DNA of 64,000 nucleotides from PALSA-612 sp963773055 (GTDB lineage: Bacteria; Actinomycetota; Thermoleophilia; Gaiellales; Gaiellaceae): positions 186,001-250,000 of the forward strand of contig CAVYZL010000003.1 in the NCBI GenBank assembly GCA_963773055.1. The letters are read 5' to 3'. A program made the position numbers and the translations under genes. The notes under the pieces are model-generated. The model searched no databases and was not told the origin of the DNA. It saw only the letters and a program-made list of their open reading frames with translations. This document shows, one piece after another, positions 1-8,492 of the stretch; the stretch's first letter is position 1, and each line of letters starts with the position of its first letter.

Positions 1-391
1 CGGTCAGGCCGCTCGTGCCGAAGATCGAGTCCGCGACCGGCGCGAGCGCGACGAGCACGATCCCCGCGAGCACGCCACCCGCAGCCTTGATCAGGAGGGC
101 CTGGCCGAACAGCCGCCGGAGCTTCCCCCACGACTCGGCCGCGGTGAAGTCGAACCCGTACTTGACGAGCGCCTCCTCGGCAGTCAGGTCGAGCAGGCTC
201 TGGAAGAAGCCCGTCGTGACGATGACGATCGAGAAGAGACCGAACTCCTCGGGCGTAAGCTGGCGGGCGACGAAGAGCGTCCCGAGGAAGCCGAACGCTA
301 CCGAGAGGTAGATGCCCGCCGCCGTCGCCGAGTGGCGAAAGCGGATCGCGCGGAGAGGTCTGAGGAGCCGTTCGAGCGGCGAGGCCGTCAA
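1..391 (-). CDS. Polysaccharide flippase (Wzx/MOP family), N-terminal part
   Basis: Reading the minus strand from a TTG at 391 gives 130 codons that run off the left edge. The protein begins with a short basic stretch, then a hydrophobic helix (GIYLSVAFGFLGTLFVARQL) followed by LTPEEFGLFSIV, the usual start of MOP-type flippases, where the first helix is followed by a polar L-x-P-x-x-(Y/F)-G motif. A second and a third hydrophobic segment follow. Such proteins move undecaprenyl-linked repeat units across the membrane. The start is supported by a TATACT hexamer 9 bases upstream. It is divergent from the O-antigen-ligase gene. The family call is made from the N-terminus only. Confidence 0.72.
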   Translation of the reverse strand, partial: MTASPLERLLRPLRAIRFRHSATAAGIYLSVAFGFLGTLFVARQLTPEEFGLFSIVIVTTGFFQSLLDLTAEEALVKYGFDFTAAESWGKLRRLFGQALLIKAAGGVLAGIVLVALAPVADSIFGTSGLT

Positions 392-400
392 ACGGCAGCC

Positions 401-408
401 AGTATAGT
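401..408. promoter_or_regulatory. Overlapping divergent -10 boxes (leaderless)
   Basis: The sequence AGTATAGT holds TATAGT on the plus strand, 8 bases before the GTG at 417, and TATACT on the minus strand, 9 bases before the TTG at 391. Both genes would start transcription at or next to the start codon. No Shine-Dalgarno fits in the 25-base gap. Confidence 0.5.
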
Positions 409-416
409 GGCCGCCC

Positions 417-1805
417 GTGGCGGTTCGAACGCCCTCCCGGAGCGGATCGGGCGCCGGAACGGCCTCGTTCTCCCTCCCCGCCTCCGCCGTCCTCGCGGCA
501 GCGCTCCCGATCCTCTTTCTCCACGTCGACTTCCAGCCGGGGTTCACGGTGCACGTCGGCTCGGCCTCGGCGCACGTCGTGCTCTCGGACTTCGCCGTGC
601 TCGTCGTCGCGATCACCGCCGCCTTCGCAGGCGTCCGCCACGGCTTCGAGCCGCTCCGCGCCGGCCTGCTCGTGTGGCTGACCGGTGGGCTGTTCGTGCT
701 GCTCGTCGGCGCCGCGAGCCTCTATCCGCGGATCTGGGACGGCGACTACGCCGTCTCGACGCATGCCGTGACTGCGGCGAAGTTCGGGGAGTACGCGCTG
801 CTCGCGCCGGCGGTCCCGCTCCTGCTGCGGGCGGCGCGCGACCTCGAGATCGTGCTTGGCGCGCTGTTCGCCTGGGCGACGGCGGCCGCGGTCGTCGGCG
901 TGCTCCAGATCTTCGGCGTCGACATCTTCGACGCGTGGCAGCCCGGGCGGCGCCAGCCGTCGTTCCTCGGCCACTACGACCTCGCCGCCCTCTGCGGCGC
1001 GTCCCTCGTCGCGGCGCTCGCCTGCATCGCGCTCAGGCGCCGCTTCGAGCTCCCGACCGCGCTCGTCGCGATCGGCGGCATCGCGGGAACGGTCGGAGTC
1101 GTCGTCTCGGGCTCTGCCGCTGCGGGCCTCGGGCTCGCGGCCGCCGTCGCCGCGCTGCTCCTCGTCGGCATCTACCGCCGGACGCTGACCGCGCGCAACG
1201 GGATCGCGGCGGTGGCTGTGGTCGCGGTGATCGCGGGCGGCATCCTGGTCATGCGCGGCGGAGACGTCGACCAGTTCATCCGCTTCCTCGGCATCCGCCG
1301 CGAGAGCGTGTCGGCCGAGGAGAACGTCCAGACCTACGTCCAGCGCACCATGCTCGCCTACATCGGCTGGCGGATCTTCCTAGACCACCCGGTCGCCGGC
1401 GCCGGTTGGCAGGCGTCCGTGAAAGAGGAGCAGGTGTACGGCGACTACCTCGACGACGCGAAGCGCGAGTTCCCCGACACGCCGCCGCTCGCGTTCCCGT
1501 CTCCCGAGCACCCGTACGGCATCCAGAACGCGTACATCCAGGCGCTCGCCGACCTCGGCCTGATCGGCTTCGTCCTCCTGCTGGCGACGTTCGCGTCCGG
1601 CCTCTTCCTCGCCGGACGGGCGGCGCTTCGCGGCCCACCCGCCTCGATGCCCGCAGGCGCGATCGCGGCCGCGTGGCTCCTGCTCGCCATGGGCACATGG
1701 ACGGCGGTCGGGCTCGTCGCCGGTGTCCCGCTCGACGCGCTGACGTGGATCGCGCTCGGCCTTGCCGCCACCGCCGCTTCCGGAGCCGCGCTTGCCCGCG
1801 ACTGA
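417..1805 (+). CDS. O-antigen ligase/polymerase family membrane protein (Wzy/WaaL-like)
   Basis: A 462-residue integral membrane protein with about ten hydrophobic segments. The typical Wzy_C signature lies near residues 310-390: a periplasmic-type loop starting TMLAYIGWRIFLDHPVAGAG, then HPYGIQNAYIQALADLGLIG. In the family this loop carries the catalytic residues for joining lipid-linked repeat units or transferring them to an acceptor. In a monoderm, polymerase is the more likely role. GTG start at 417 with a -10 box 8 bases upstream. It heads a four-gene plus-strand operon (overlaps of 14, 4 and 14 bases) with a methyltransferase, an epimerase and a glycosyltransferase. Confidence 0.85.
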   Translation: MAVRTPSRSGSGAGTASFSLPASAVLAAALPILFLHVDFQPGFTVHVGSASAHVVLSDFAVLVVAITAAFAGVRHGFEPLRAGLLVWLTGGLFVLLVGAASLYPRIWDGDYAVSTHAVTAAKFGEYALLAPAVPLLLRAARDLEIVLGALFAWATAAAVVGVLQIFGVDIFDAWQPGRRQPSFLGHYDLAALCGASLVAALACIALRRRFELPTALVAIGGIAGTVGVVVSGSAAAGLGLAAAVAALLLVGIYRRTLTARNGIAAVAVVAVIAGGILVMRGGDVDQFIRFLGIRRESVSAEENVQTYVQRTMLAYIGWRIFLDHPVAGAGWQASVKEEQVYGDYLDDAKREFPDTPPLAFPSPEHPYGIQNAYIQALADLGLIGFVLLLATFASGLFLAGRAALRGPPASMPAGAIAAAWLLLAMGTWTAVGLVAGVPLDALTWIALGLAATAASGAALARD

Positions 1806-2508
1806 GCCCCCCGGCAATGAGCACCGCAACCCGCGGAAGAGCGGGATCACGTACCACGTCCGCGCAGCGCTCTCCGCCTGGCTCGAAGCGGAGGCGGCGC
1901 GTGCAGGAACGGATCTCGGCCGCTATCGCGTGCTCGACGTCGGCTGCGGCATCAAGCCGTACCTTCCGTACTTCGAGCCGTACGCCGCCGAGTACGTCGG
2001 TGTCGACCTCGAGAACCCGGCTGCCGACCTCGAAGGCTCTGTCGAGGCGCTGCCGGTCGAGGACGCCTCGTACGACCTCGTTCTCTGCACGCAGGTGCTC
2101 GAGCACGTGACGGATCCCGACGTCGCCGTCCGCGAGCTGCACCGCGTCGCCGCACCCGGCGGGCGCGTGCTCGCCTCGACGCACGGCGTGCAGGTCTACC
2201 ACCCGTCGCCGACCGACTACTGGCGCTGGACGCACACAGGTCTCGAGCGCCTGTTCGCCCGGAACGGGGACTGGGCCCAGGTGACCGTCACGCCCGTCGG
2301 CGGAGCCGCGACCTGCATCGGCGCGATGTCCGCGGTCTACGCGGACCTCCTGTTTCGGAAGGCACATCTGACGCCCGTCGCGCAAGGGTTCGTGTGGACG
2401 CTCAACTCCCTCGGCGGCTTCGTCGACAGCGCGGTACCCTCGCTGCGCGCGCCGATCCCCGGCTCGCTCTTCCTCAACTACCACGTGGTGGCGGACAAGC
2501 CAAAGTGA
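1792..2508 (+). CDS. Class I SAM-dependent methyltransferase
   Basis: About 238 residues. Motif I is VLDVGCGIKPYLPYF near residue 46, followed by the acidic YVGVDLENP (ribose-binding) and by DLVLCTQVLEHVTDP, the usual motif of Methyltransf_11 enzymes. Probably methylates a sugar or lipid-linked sugar in the polysaccharide pathway; the substrate cannot be read from sequence. The start is uncertain: TTG at 1792 overlaps the upstream gene by 14 bases, matching the spacing used two genes later; a TTG at 1762 in the same frame would add ten proline-rich residues. The stop overlaps the next start as GTGA. Confidence 0.85.
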   Translation: MPATEPPGNEHRNPRKSGITYHVRAALSAWLEAEAARAGTDLGRYRVLDVGCGIKPYLPYFEPYAAEYVGVDLENPAADLEGSVEALPVEDASYDLVLCTQVLEHVTDPDVAVRELHRVAAPGGRVLASTHGVQVYHPSPTDYWRWTHTGLERLFARNGDWAQVTVTPVGGAATCIGAMSAVYADLLFRKAHLTPVAQGFVWTLNSLGGFVDSAVPSLRAPIPGSLFLNYHVVADKPK

Positions 2509-3434
2509 AGGTTCTGGTCACGGGCGGCGCGGGCTTCATCGGCTCGAACCTCGTTCGGGCGCTGCTCGAGCGCGGCGACGACGTGCGCCTGCTCGACAAC
2601 TTCTCGACCGGAAGCCGCGCGAACCTCACCGGCCTCGAGTCGGACGTCGAGGTGGTCGAGGGGGAGCTGCGGAGCTACGAGCGCGTGCACGCGGCCGTCC
2701 GCGGCGCGGAGCTCGTGTTCCACCAGGGCGCGCTGCCATCGGTCCCGCGCTCCGTCCAGGACCCGCTGACGACGAGCGCCGTCAACGTCGAGGGGACGCT
2801 CAACGTCCTGCTCGCCGCACGGGACGAGGACGTGCGGCGCGTCGTCTTCGCGTCGTCGTCATCCGTCTACGGAAACCAGGAGACGCTGCCGCTCGTCGAG
2901 ACGGCGCGGGCCGACCCGATCGCGCCGTACGGCGTCGCGAAGCTCGCGGCCGAGCGCTACTGCGTCAGCTTCAGCCGCGTCTACCCGATCGAGGCCGTGT
3001 CGCTCCGCTACTTCAACGTCTTCGGGCCGAGGCAGGACCCGAACTCGGAGTACGCAGCCGTCGTGCCCCGCTTCATCACGGAGGGCGCAGCCGGGCGACC
3101 GGTGCCGATCTACGGCGACGGCGAGCAGCGGCGCGACTTCACGTTCGTCCAGAACGTCCTCGACGCGTGCCTCGCCGCCGCAGTGGCGCCGGACGTCGGC
3201 GGAGCCGTGTTCAACATCGCCACCGGCCAGTCGGTGAGCGTGAACGAGCTCGCGAACGCGGTCGGCGCCACGCTCGGCGTCGAGGTCGAGCGCGAGTACC
3301 TGCCCGCGCGCGCGGGCGACATCCGCTCGTCCTGGGCAGACATCTCCGAGGCACGAGCCGCGCTCGGCTGGGAGCCGCAGGTCGGCCTCGAGGAGGGCCT
3401 CCGCGCGACGGTCGAGAGCCTTGGCGTCGCCTGA
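2505..3434 (+). CDS. NAD-dependent sugar-nucleotide epimerase (WbpP/Gne-like)
   Basis: A 309-residue short-chain dehydrogenase of the extended type. TGGAGFIGS (residues 6-14) binds NAD, SSSSVYG and the YGVAK catalytic Tyr/Lys pair (about residue 142) follow, and RYFNVFGPRQDPNSEYAAV is typical of UDP-GlcNAc/GalNAc or UDP-Glc 4-epimerases. It would supply an activated sugar to the glycosyltransferases. I chose the GTG at 2505 because it overlaps the methyltransferase stop by 4 bases and directly precedes the Rossmann strand; a longer in-frame opening upstream has no protein-like content. Confidence 0.88.
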   Translation: MKVLVTGGAGFIGSNLVRALLERGDDVRLLDNFSTGSRANLTGLESDVEVVEGELRSYERVHAAVRGAELVFHQGALPSVPRSVQDPLTTSAVNVEGTLNVLLAARDEDVRRVVFASSSSVYGNQETLPLVETARADPIAPYGVAKLAAERYCVSFSRVYPIEAVSLRYFNVFGPRQDPNSEYAAVVPRFITEGAAGRPVPIYGDGEQRRDFTFVQNVLDACLAAAVAPDVGGAVFNIATGQSVSVNELANAVGATLGVEVEREYLPARAGDIRSSWADISEARAALGWEPQVGLEEGLRATVESLGVA

Positions 3435-4611
3435 GCGGATCAGGGTTCTCAGAGTCATCGCGCGGCTCAACCTCGGCGGGCCGGCGCTTCACGTCGCGTA
3501 CCTGACCGAGGGCCTCGCCGCCCGCGGCTACGAGACGACGCTCGTTGCGGGGTCGCTCGCGCGAGGCGAAGGGTCGATGGCGTACGTCGCCGAGCAGCGC
3601 GGCATCGCGGTCGAGACGCTGCCCGACCTCAGCCGCGAGATCTCTCCGCTCCACGACCTGCGTGCCGCGCGGCGGCTCGCTGCCATCATCCACCGCGTCC
3701 GCCCGCACATCCTCCACACACACACGGCGAAAGCCGGGGCGGTCGGACGGGTCGCCGGGCTGCTCGCGCGCGACGCCCGGCCGCCGATCACGGTCCACAC
3801 GTTCCACGGCCACGTCCTTCGCGGCTACTTCGACCCGGTTCGCGGGAGCCTGTTCCGGATGCTCGAGCGCTCGCTCGCTGCGTCGACGACCGCGCTCGTC
3901 GCCGTCAGCCCGGAGGTACGAGACGATCTCGTGTCGCTGGGCGTCGCCCCGGCCGAGAAGTTCACCGTCATCCGGCTCGGCGTCGAGCTCGAGGAGCGCG
4001 TCGGCGCGACCGACGGTGCGCGCGAGCGCACGCGCCGGCTGCTCGGCGTCGCGCCCGACCGGTTCGTCGTCGGCTGGATCGGGCGCATGACCGCGGTCAA
4101 GCGGACGGAGGACATCCTCGTCGCGTGCAAGCTCCTCCGTGACGAGGGCGTCGATGCAGTGCTCTGCCTCGTCGGCGACGGGCCTGACCGCGATGGCCTC
4201 GAGGAGCTAGCGCACGAGCTCGGCATCGTCCGCCACTGCCTCTTCCTCGGCTACCAGGACGACGTCGCGCCGTACTACGCGGCTTTCGACGCTCTCGTCC
4301 TCCCCTCGGCGAACGAGGGCACACCGGTGAGCGCGATCGAGGCGCTCGCGGCGGGCAAGCCGGTCGTCGCGACACGCGTCGGCGGGGTGCCGGACGTCGT
4401 CCGCGACGGCGTCGACGGCTTCCTCGTCGAGGCGGGCGACGTCCACGGGCTGGCCGAGCGGCTGGCCGAGCTGGCGGCCGACCCCGAGCTGCGGCAGACG
4501 ATGGGCGAGGCCGGCAAGACGCGCGTGCTCGAGCGCTACTCCGTCGCGCGGCTCGTCGGCGACGTCGACGCGCTCTACCGCAGGCTGCTCGCCGAGAAAG
4601 GGCTTGCCTAG
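3421..4611 (+). CDS. Glycosyltransferase family 4
   Basis: A 396-residue GT-B enzyme. The N-terminal acceptor domain opens with IARLNLGGPALHVAYLTEGL and includes LHTHTAKAG and VHTFHGHVLRGYF. The C-terminal donor domain holds WIGRMTAVKR and the ExxxxxxxE-type motif in NEGTPVSAIEALAAGKPVVA, the nucleotide-sugar site of retaining GT4 enzymes. TTG start at 3421 overlaps the epimerase by 14 bases. Last gene of its operon; its stop overlaps that of the convergent decarboxylase by 4 bases. Linkage and donor are unknown. Confidence 0.88.
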   Translation: MASPERIRVLRVIARLNLGGPALHVAYLTEGLAARGYETTLVAGSLARGEGSMAYVAEQRGIAVETLPDLSREISPLHDLRAARRLAAIIHRVRPHILHTHTAKAGAVGRVAGLLARDARPPITVHTFHGHVLRGYFDPVRGSLFRMLERSLAASTTALVAVSPEVRDDLVSLGVAPAEKFTVIRLGVELEERVGATDGARERTRRLLGVAPDRFVVGWIGRMTAVKRTEDILVACKLLRDEGVDAVLCLVGDGPDRDGLEELAHELGIVRHCLFLGYQDDVAPYYAAFDALVLPSANEGTPVSAIEALAAGKPVVATRVGGVPDVVRDGVDGFLVEAGDVHGLAERLAELAADPELRQTMGEAGKTRVLERYSVARLVGDVDALYRRLLAEKGLA

Positions 4612-5546
4612 GAGCCGACGACGGGCTGGCCGACCGCCTGGAGCATCCGACGGAGCCCCTCCTCGAGCGCGATCTCCGGCTCCCAGCTCAGCACCTGGCG
4701 CGCGCGGGTGATGTCCGGCTGGCGCACCTGCGGATCGTCGACGGGCAGCGCCTCGTAGACGATCTCACTCGACGAGCCCGTCACCCTGAGCACAGCGTGC
4801 GCGAGCTCGAGCAGTGTGAACTCATCCGGGTTGCCGATGTTCACCGGCAGGTGCTCCTCGCTGGTCGCCAGCAGGTAGAGGCCGCGAATCAGGTCGTCGA
4901 CGTAGCAGAAGCTCCGCGTCTGCGACCCGTCGCCGAACACCGTCAGCGGCTCGCCGGCGAGCGCCTGGCGCACGAAGGTCGGGATCGCGCGGCCGTCGTG
5001 CGGGCGCATCCTCGGCCCGTACGTGTTGAAGATGCGGACGATCGCCGTGTCGACGCCCTGCTGGCTGTGGTACGCCATCGTCAGAGCCTCGCCGTAGCGC
5101 TTCGCCTCGTCGTAGACGCCCCGCGGGCCGATCGGGTTGACGTTTCCCCAGTAGCTCTCGGGCTGCGGGTGCACGAGCGGGTCGCCGTACACCTCGCTCG
5201 TCGACGCGAGCAGGAAGCGCGCCCGCTTCCACTTCGCGAGGCCAAGCGCGTGGTGCGTCCCGTACGAGCCAACCTTGAGCGAGTGCAGCGGCTGGCGGAG
5301 ATAGTCGATCGGGCTCGCGAGCGCGGCGAGGTGGTAGACGGCGTCGACCGGGCCGTCGATCTCGATCGGCTCGATCACGTCGTGGTTGACGAACACGAAG
5401 TCGTCGGAGCGGATGTGCTCGAGATTCTCGAGCGAGCTCGTCGTGAGGTTGTCGACACAGATCACCCGGTGACCCTTGGCGAGGAGGGAGTCGCAGAGGT
5501 GCGAGCCCAGGAAGCCCGCGCCACCGGTGACAACGCACGTGCTCAT
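4608..5546 (-). CDS. UDP-glucuronate decarboxylase (UDP-xylose synthase)
   Basis: A 312-residue extended SDR. It starts with VVTGGAGFLGSHLCD, has LLASTSEVYGDP, then GPRGVYDEAKRYGEAL, where the catalytic Tyr and Lys sit in the context specific to UXS enzymes, and RPHDGRAIPTFVRQAL. The reaction converts UDP-glucuronate to UDP-xylose with bound NAD. ATG at 5546 is preferred to the ATG at 5555 because a TACCAT box lies 7 bases upstream of it. The product suggests xylose or a derivative in the repeat unit. Confidence 0.9.
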   Translation of the reverse strand: MSTCVVTGGAGFLGSHLCDSLLAKGHRVICVDNLTTSSLENLEHIRSDDFVFVNHDVIEPIEIDGPVDAVYHLAALASPIDYLRQPLHSLKVGSYGTHHALGLAKWKRARFLLASTSEVYGDPLVHPQPESYWGNVNPIGPRGVYDEAKRYGEALTMAYHSQQGVDTAIVRIFNTYGPRMRPHDGRAIPTFVRQALAGEPLTVFGDGSQTRSFCYVDDLIRGLYLLATSEEHLPVNIGNPDEFTLLELAHAVLRVTGSSSEIVYEALPVDDPQVRQPDITRARQVLSWEPEIALEEGLRRMLQAVGQPVVGS

Positions 5547-5553
5547 GCCGCTC

Positions 5554-5559
5554 ATGGTA
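5554..5559 (-). promoter_or_regulatory. -10 box of the UDP-xylose synthase gene
   Basis: TACCAT on the minus strand, with 7 bases to the ATG at 5546. It fits the leaderless pattern seen throughout the window and separates this gene from the upstream GT2 gene. Confidence 0.45.
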
Positions 5560-5578
5560 GTCGTGAGGTTCGCGTGGG

Positions 5579-6521
5579 CTAGCGGAGATCCTTGTTCCGC
5601 TCGAGGTCGAACCACATCGCGAACAGGACGAACTGCGACCCGAAGAGCAGGAGCAACGCGACGAGGACGACGGTCGCCGGCGGGATCGGGTTTCCGAGGA
5701 TGCGGAGGACGACCTCCGCGATCCCGAGCCCGAGCCCGACGAGGAACATCAGGAGCCCGAGCACGTAGAAGAAGACAAGGGGGTGGAAGTCGCGGATCAC
5801 GTACTTCTCCTTCAGGCGCCAGAAGAACGCCTTCAGGAGAAGCCACGAGATCGTGGGGACGACGCGCGAGTAGCGGATCCCCGACTGCTCGCCGACGTTG
5901 TAGACGGGCCGCGAGGGCACGTCGCGGACACGTGCGTCGCGGACGTTCAGGTGGACGAGCAGGTCGTTCGGGAAGCCGTAGCGCGGGTAGACGCGATCGA
6001 GGTCGAGCTTCTGGAGCGTCGACAGGCTGATCGCCGTGTAGCCCGACTGCGAGTCGGCGACGTGCCAGTACCCCGACGCGATCTTCGTCAGCAGCGACAG
6101 CATCGCGTTGCCGAGGTAGCGCGCGTGCGGGATCAGCTCCCACGCCTCCCCGGTGACGAGCCGGTTCGCCTTCGCGTAGTCGGCCTCGCCACGGACAACC
6201 GGCGCGCAGATCGCCTCGAGCTCGTCGGGCGGCATCTGGTTGTCGGCGGCCATCACGCACGTGACGTCGACGCGGTCTTCGATCGCCCGCTCGTAGCCGG
6301 TGACGATGGCAGCGCCGACGCCGCGGTTTCGCTCGTGCCGGATCAGCCGCACGCGGGGATCACTCGACGCGCGCGGCCGCGTCCGCCGTGCCATCGCGCG
6401 ACGCGTCGTCGACGACGTAGATCGTGTCGACGAAGGCAGGAATGCCGGCGAGCGTCTCTCCGAGGAGCTTCTCCTCGTCGTACGCGGGGACGACGACCGC
6501 GACGGTCTTTCCGTCGAGCAT
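5579..6521 (-). CDS. Glycosyltransferase family 2 with C-terminal membrane anchor (frameshifted)
   Basis: The ATG at 6521 opens MLDGKTVAVVVPAYDEE, followed by IYVVDDASRDGTADAA, a GT-A fold start. The frame then hits a TGA near 6410; one base over it continues SSDPRVRLIRHERNRGVG, MAADNQMPPDEL and the rest. Removing one base near 6415 joins the halves into a protein of about 313 residues like polyprenol-phosphate mannosyl/glucosyltransferases. Two transmembrane helices close the protein (VFFYVLGLLMFLVGLGLG and VVLVALLLLFGSQFVLFAM). It probably makes a polyprenyl-phosphate sugar used by the GT-C enzymes nearby. A sequence indel is likelier than true decay. Confidence 0.8.
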
Positions 6522-6526
6522 GGGAC

Positions 6527-7441
6527 CTAAGCGGGTGCAGGCGTCGCGCGCGTGCGCCCGATGACCGGGTCCCAGAGCAGCGCAGCGATGATCCCGAGCA
6601 ACAGCCCGATGAACGCGCCGACGATGACGTCGGTCGTCCGGCTCTTCGGCGTCGTCTTGACCGCGATCGCCGACGACGTGATGCGCGCCTGCTCGACGTC
6701 CTGCGCGAGCGAGAGATCCCGGCGGGTGTTGAAGCGGTTGAGCTCGAGCGTCGACTGCCGCGTCTCGGCGAGGTCGAGCTCCGCGTTGATGTTCGTGAGC
6801 GCGACGAGCTTCTCCGTGGAGCTCAGGCTCTTGTCGGCGACGATCTGCGCCTGCGAGGCGCGCGCGGTCGCGATCCGGCGATCCACGATCGCGAGCTGAC
6901 GGTCGATGTAGTCGAGCTGCTGCTTGAGCGTCTGGACCTTCGTGTTCGTGTACGTGTCGACGACGGCTACCGCCGAGCGCGCGAGGGCGTTTGCCGCCAC
7001 CTGTGTCTTCGCCTTCGAGGAGCCCGAGACGCTGATCGAGATCAGCGGCGCCGGCTGCGCCTGCTTCGTGTTCGACACGCCCGGAATCGGCCGGGCCGTG
7101 GTGTTGCCGCGGAGCTTCGACGGCCGGATGCCCGCGAGCGCGGCGGCTTTACGGATCGTGTCCTCGCTCGTGACGAATGCAGTGACGAGGCCGAGCGTCG
7201 TCGGCGGTGTCGTCACCGGGCTCGCGCTGTCCGGCGCGAGCGGCTGGCCGAGATAGATCTGCGCCGTCGCCTTGTACTGCTGGCCGCCGTGGAGCGAGAA
7301 GAGGAAGCCGATGAGTGCACCCAGCACGACGCCGATCGCGAGCAGCCACCAGCGCTGGGCGATCGCACGCCAGTAGCGGCCGAAATCGACCTCCCCCTCG
7401 GTCTCCAGCTCGACGTTCGAGCGCTCAGCCTGCGTGCTCAT
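6527..7441 (-). CDS. Chain-length determinant protein (Wzz-type)
   Basis: A 304-residue protein with two membrane helices: WWLLAIGVVLGALIGFLFSL near residues 30-50 and VIVGAFIGLLLGIIAALLW near 275. The region between them is predicted mainly helical with coiled-coil character (QLDYIDRQLAIVDRRIATA). This is the polysaccharide co-polymerase layout; there is no cytoplasmic tyrosine kinase domain. It would set polymer length for a Wzy-type polymerase. ATG at 7441; its stop is only 6 bases from the GT2 start. Upstream lies a hairpin-rich repeat. Confidence 0.83.
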   Translation of the reverse strand: MSTQAERSNVELETEGEVDFGRYWRAIAQRWWLLAIGVVLGALIGFLFSLHGGQQYKATAQIYLGQPLAPDSASPVTTPPTTLGLVTAFVTSEDTIRKAAALAGIRPSKLRGNTTARPIPGVSNTKQAQPAPLISISVSGSSKAKTQVAANALARSAVAVVDTYTNTKVQTLKQQLDYIDRQLAIVDRRIATARASQAQIVADKSLSSTEKLVALTNINAELDLAETRQSTLELNRFNTRRDLSLAQDVEQARITSSAIAVKTTPKSRTTDVIVGAFIGLLLGIIAALLWDPVIGRTRATPAPA

Positions 7442-7474
7442 CGGGCGCCCCGCGGCCGATGAGCGGGAGGGGGC

Positions 7475-7500
7475 GTGGGGGAACCGGGAGGTGCCCCCAC
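7475..7500. repeat. Short hairpin, part of the GGGGGAAAC repeat family
   Basis: GTGGGGG at 7475-7481 pairs with CCCCCAC at 7494-7500 around a 12-base loop. It lies just before a second, longer hairpin of the same family, in the gap between wzz and an epimerase gene. Confidence 0.55.
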
Positions 7501-7508
7501 ACAACAAC

Positions 7509-7549
7509 AAGAAGGGGGCATGCATGGGGGAAACATGGTTTTCCCCATG
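7509..7549. repeat. Palindromic intergenic repeat, single copy
   Basis: AAGAAGGGGGCATG precedes a hairpin whose arms CATGGGGGAAAC (7523-7534) and GTTTTCCCCATG (7538-7549) pair over 12 positions with one G-T pair and an ATG loop. The same string with small changes recurs at 58789-58826, and inverted at 58504-58539. It could act as a terminator for the epimerase gene, but the repetition suggests a dispersed element. Confidence 0.7.
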
Positions 7550-7574
7550 GTCGCGAGCCGAAGGCGAGTCGACC

Positions 7575-8486
7575 TCATCGGGCGCCGACTCTAGCCGACG
7601 CCCATTCCCACTGAGCCCGCAAGCCGTCCTCGAGCGAGGTCTCCGGCGCCCAGCCGAGCTCCGAGCGGATCCGCGTCGTGTCGGCGTTCGTCCGCCGCTG
7701 GTCGCCCGGCACAGGCGGCTGCTCACGGAGGTCGAGCTCTCTCCCGCCGAGCCGCTCGAGCACGCCGATCGCGTCGCGTAGCGACGCCTCCAGCCCGCCG
7801 CCGACGTTGTACGTCCCCGTCCCCGACTCCATCGCGCGGATCGTGGCGTCGACGACGTCGGCCACGTACGTCCAGCCGCGCGTCTGCTGGCCGTCGCCGT
7901 AGAGGTCGAAGGACGAGCCGGAGGCGAGCGCATTGACGACCTTCGCGAACGCCATGTCCGGTCGTTGGCGCGGCCCGAAGGCGTTGAAGTAGCGGAGCAC
8001 GACCGCGTCGAGGCCGAAGCTCCGCGCATACGCGCGCACAAGGTGCTCGCACGTGAGCTTCGTGATCCCGTACGGCGAGAGCGGCGCCGGCGGCGCGTCC
8101 TCGGGCGTCGGGTAGTTCTCGGCCTCGCCGTACACGGAGGAGGACGACGAGAAGACGACGCGGGCGCCGTCGCGCGCAGCGGCCTCGAACAGGCGCTGCG
8201 ACGCAAGCACGTTCCGCTCGACGTAGAGGCCGAAGACGTCGCCGAAGCTCCGGACGCCCGGCTGCCCGGCAAGGTGGAAGACGCCGTCGATGCCCGCGAG
8301 GTCGATCTCGTCGCGCGCGAGGTCGAGCCTGCGCACGTCGAGCGCCGCGGCGTTCTCCTCCTTCAGCGCCGGGTCGTAGTAGTCGTTGAAGCTGTCGATC
8401 CCGACCACGTCGTCGCCGCGCGCGACGAGCGCGTCCGCGAGATGCGAGCCGATGAAGCCCGCGGCGCCTGTGACTGCATAACGCAT
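7575..8486 (-). CDS. NAD-dependent epimerase/dehydratase (UDP-glucose or UDP-glucuronate 4-epimerase-like)
   Basis: A 303-residue extended SDR: AVTGAAGFIGSHLADAL at the N-terminus, FSSSSSVYGEAENYP, catalytic YGITK, then RYFNAFGPRQRPDMAFAKV. The GPR-x-RPDMA string is common in 4-epimerases of UDP-glucose and UDP-glucuronate. With the UDP-xylose synthase, a UDP-glucuronate substrate is attractive, but the sequence does not decide it. ATG at 8486, with TACGCT 8 bases upstream. It follows the GT87 gene by 6 bases, so it may also be read from that operon. Confidence 0.87.
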   Translation of the reverse strand: MRYAVTGAAGFIGSHLADALVARGDDVVGIDSFNDYYDPALKEENAAALDVRRLDLARDEIDLAGIDGVFHLAGQPGVRSFGDVFGLYVERNVLASQRLFEAAARDGARVVFSSSSSVYGEAENYPTPEDAPPAPLSPYGITKLTCEHLVRAYARSFGLDAVVLRYFNAFGPRQRPDMAFAKVVNALASGSSFDLYGDGQQTRGWTYVADVVDATIRAMESGTGTYNVGGGLEASLRDAIGVLERLGGRELDLREQPPVPGDQRRTNADTTRIRSELGWAPETSLEDGLRAQWEWASARVGAR

Positions 8487-8492
8487 GGCGAA

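Noticed and set aside
5783..7462. Plus-strand open frame of 559 codons over GT2 and wzz
   Set aside because: Antisense shadow of high-GC coding DNA; no domain pattern, rich in R/D/V.
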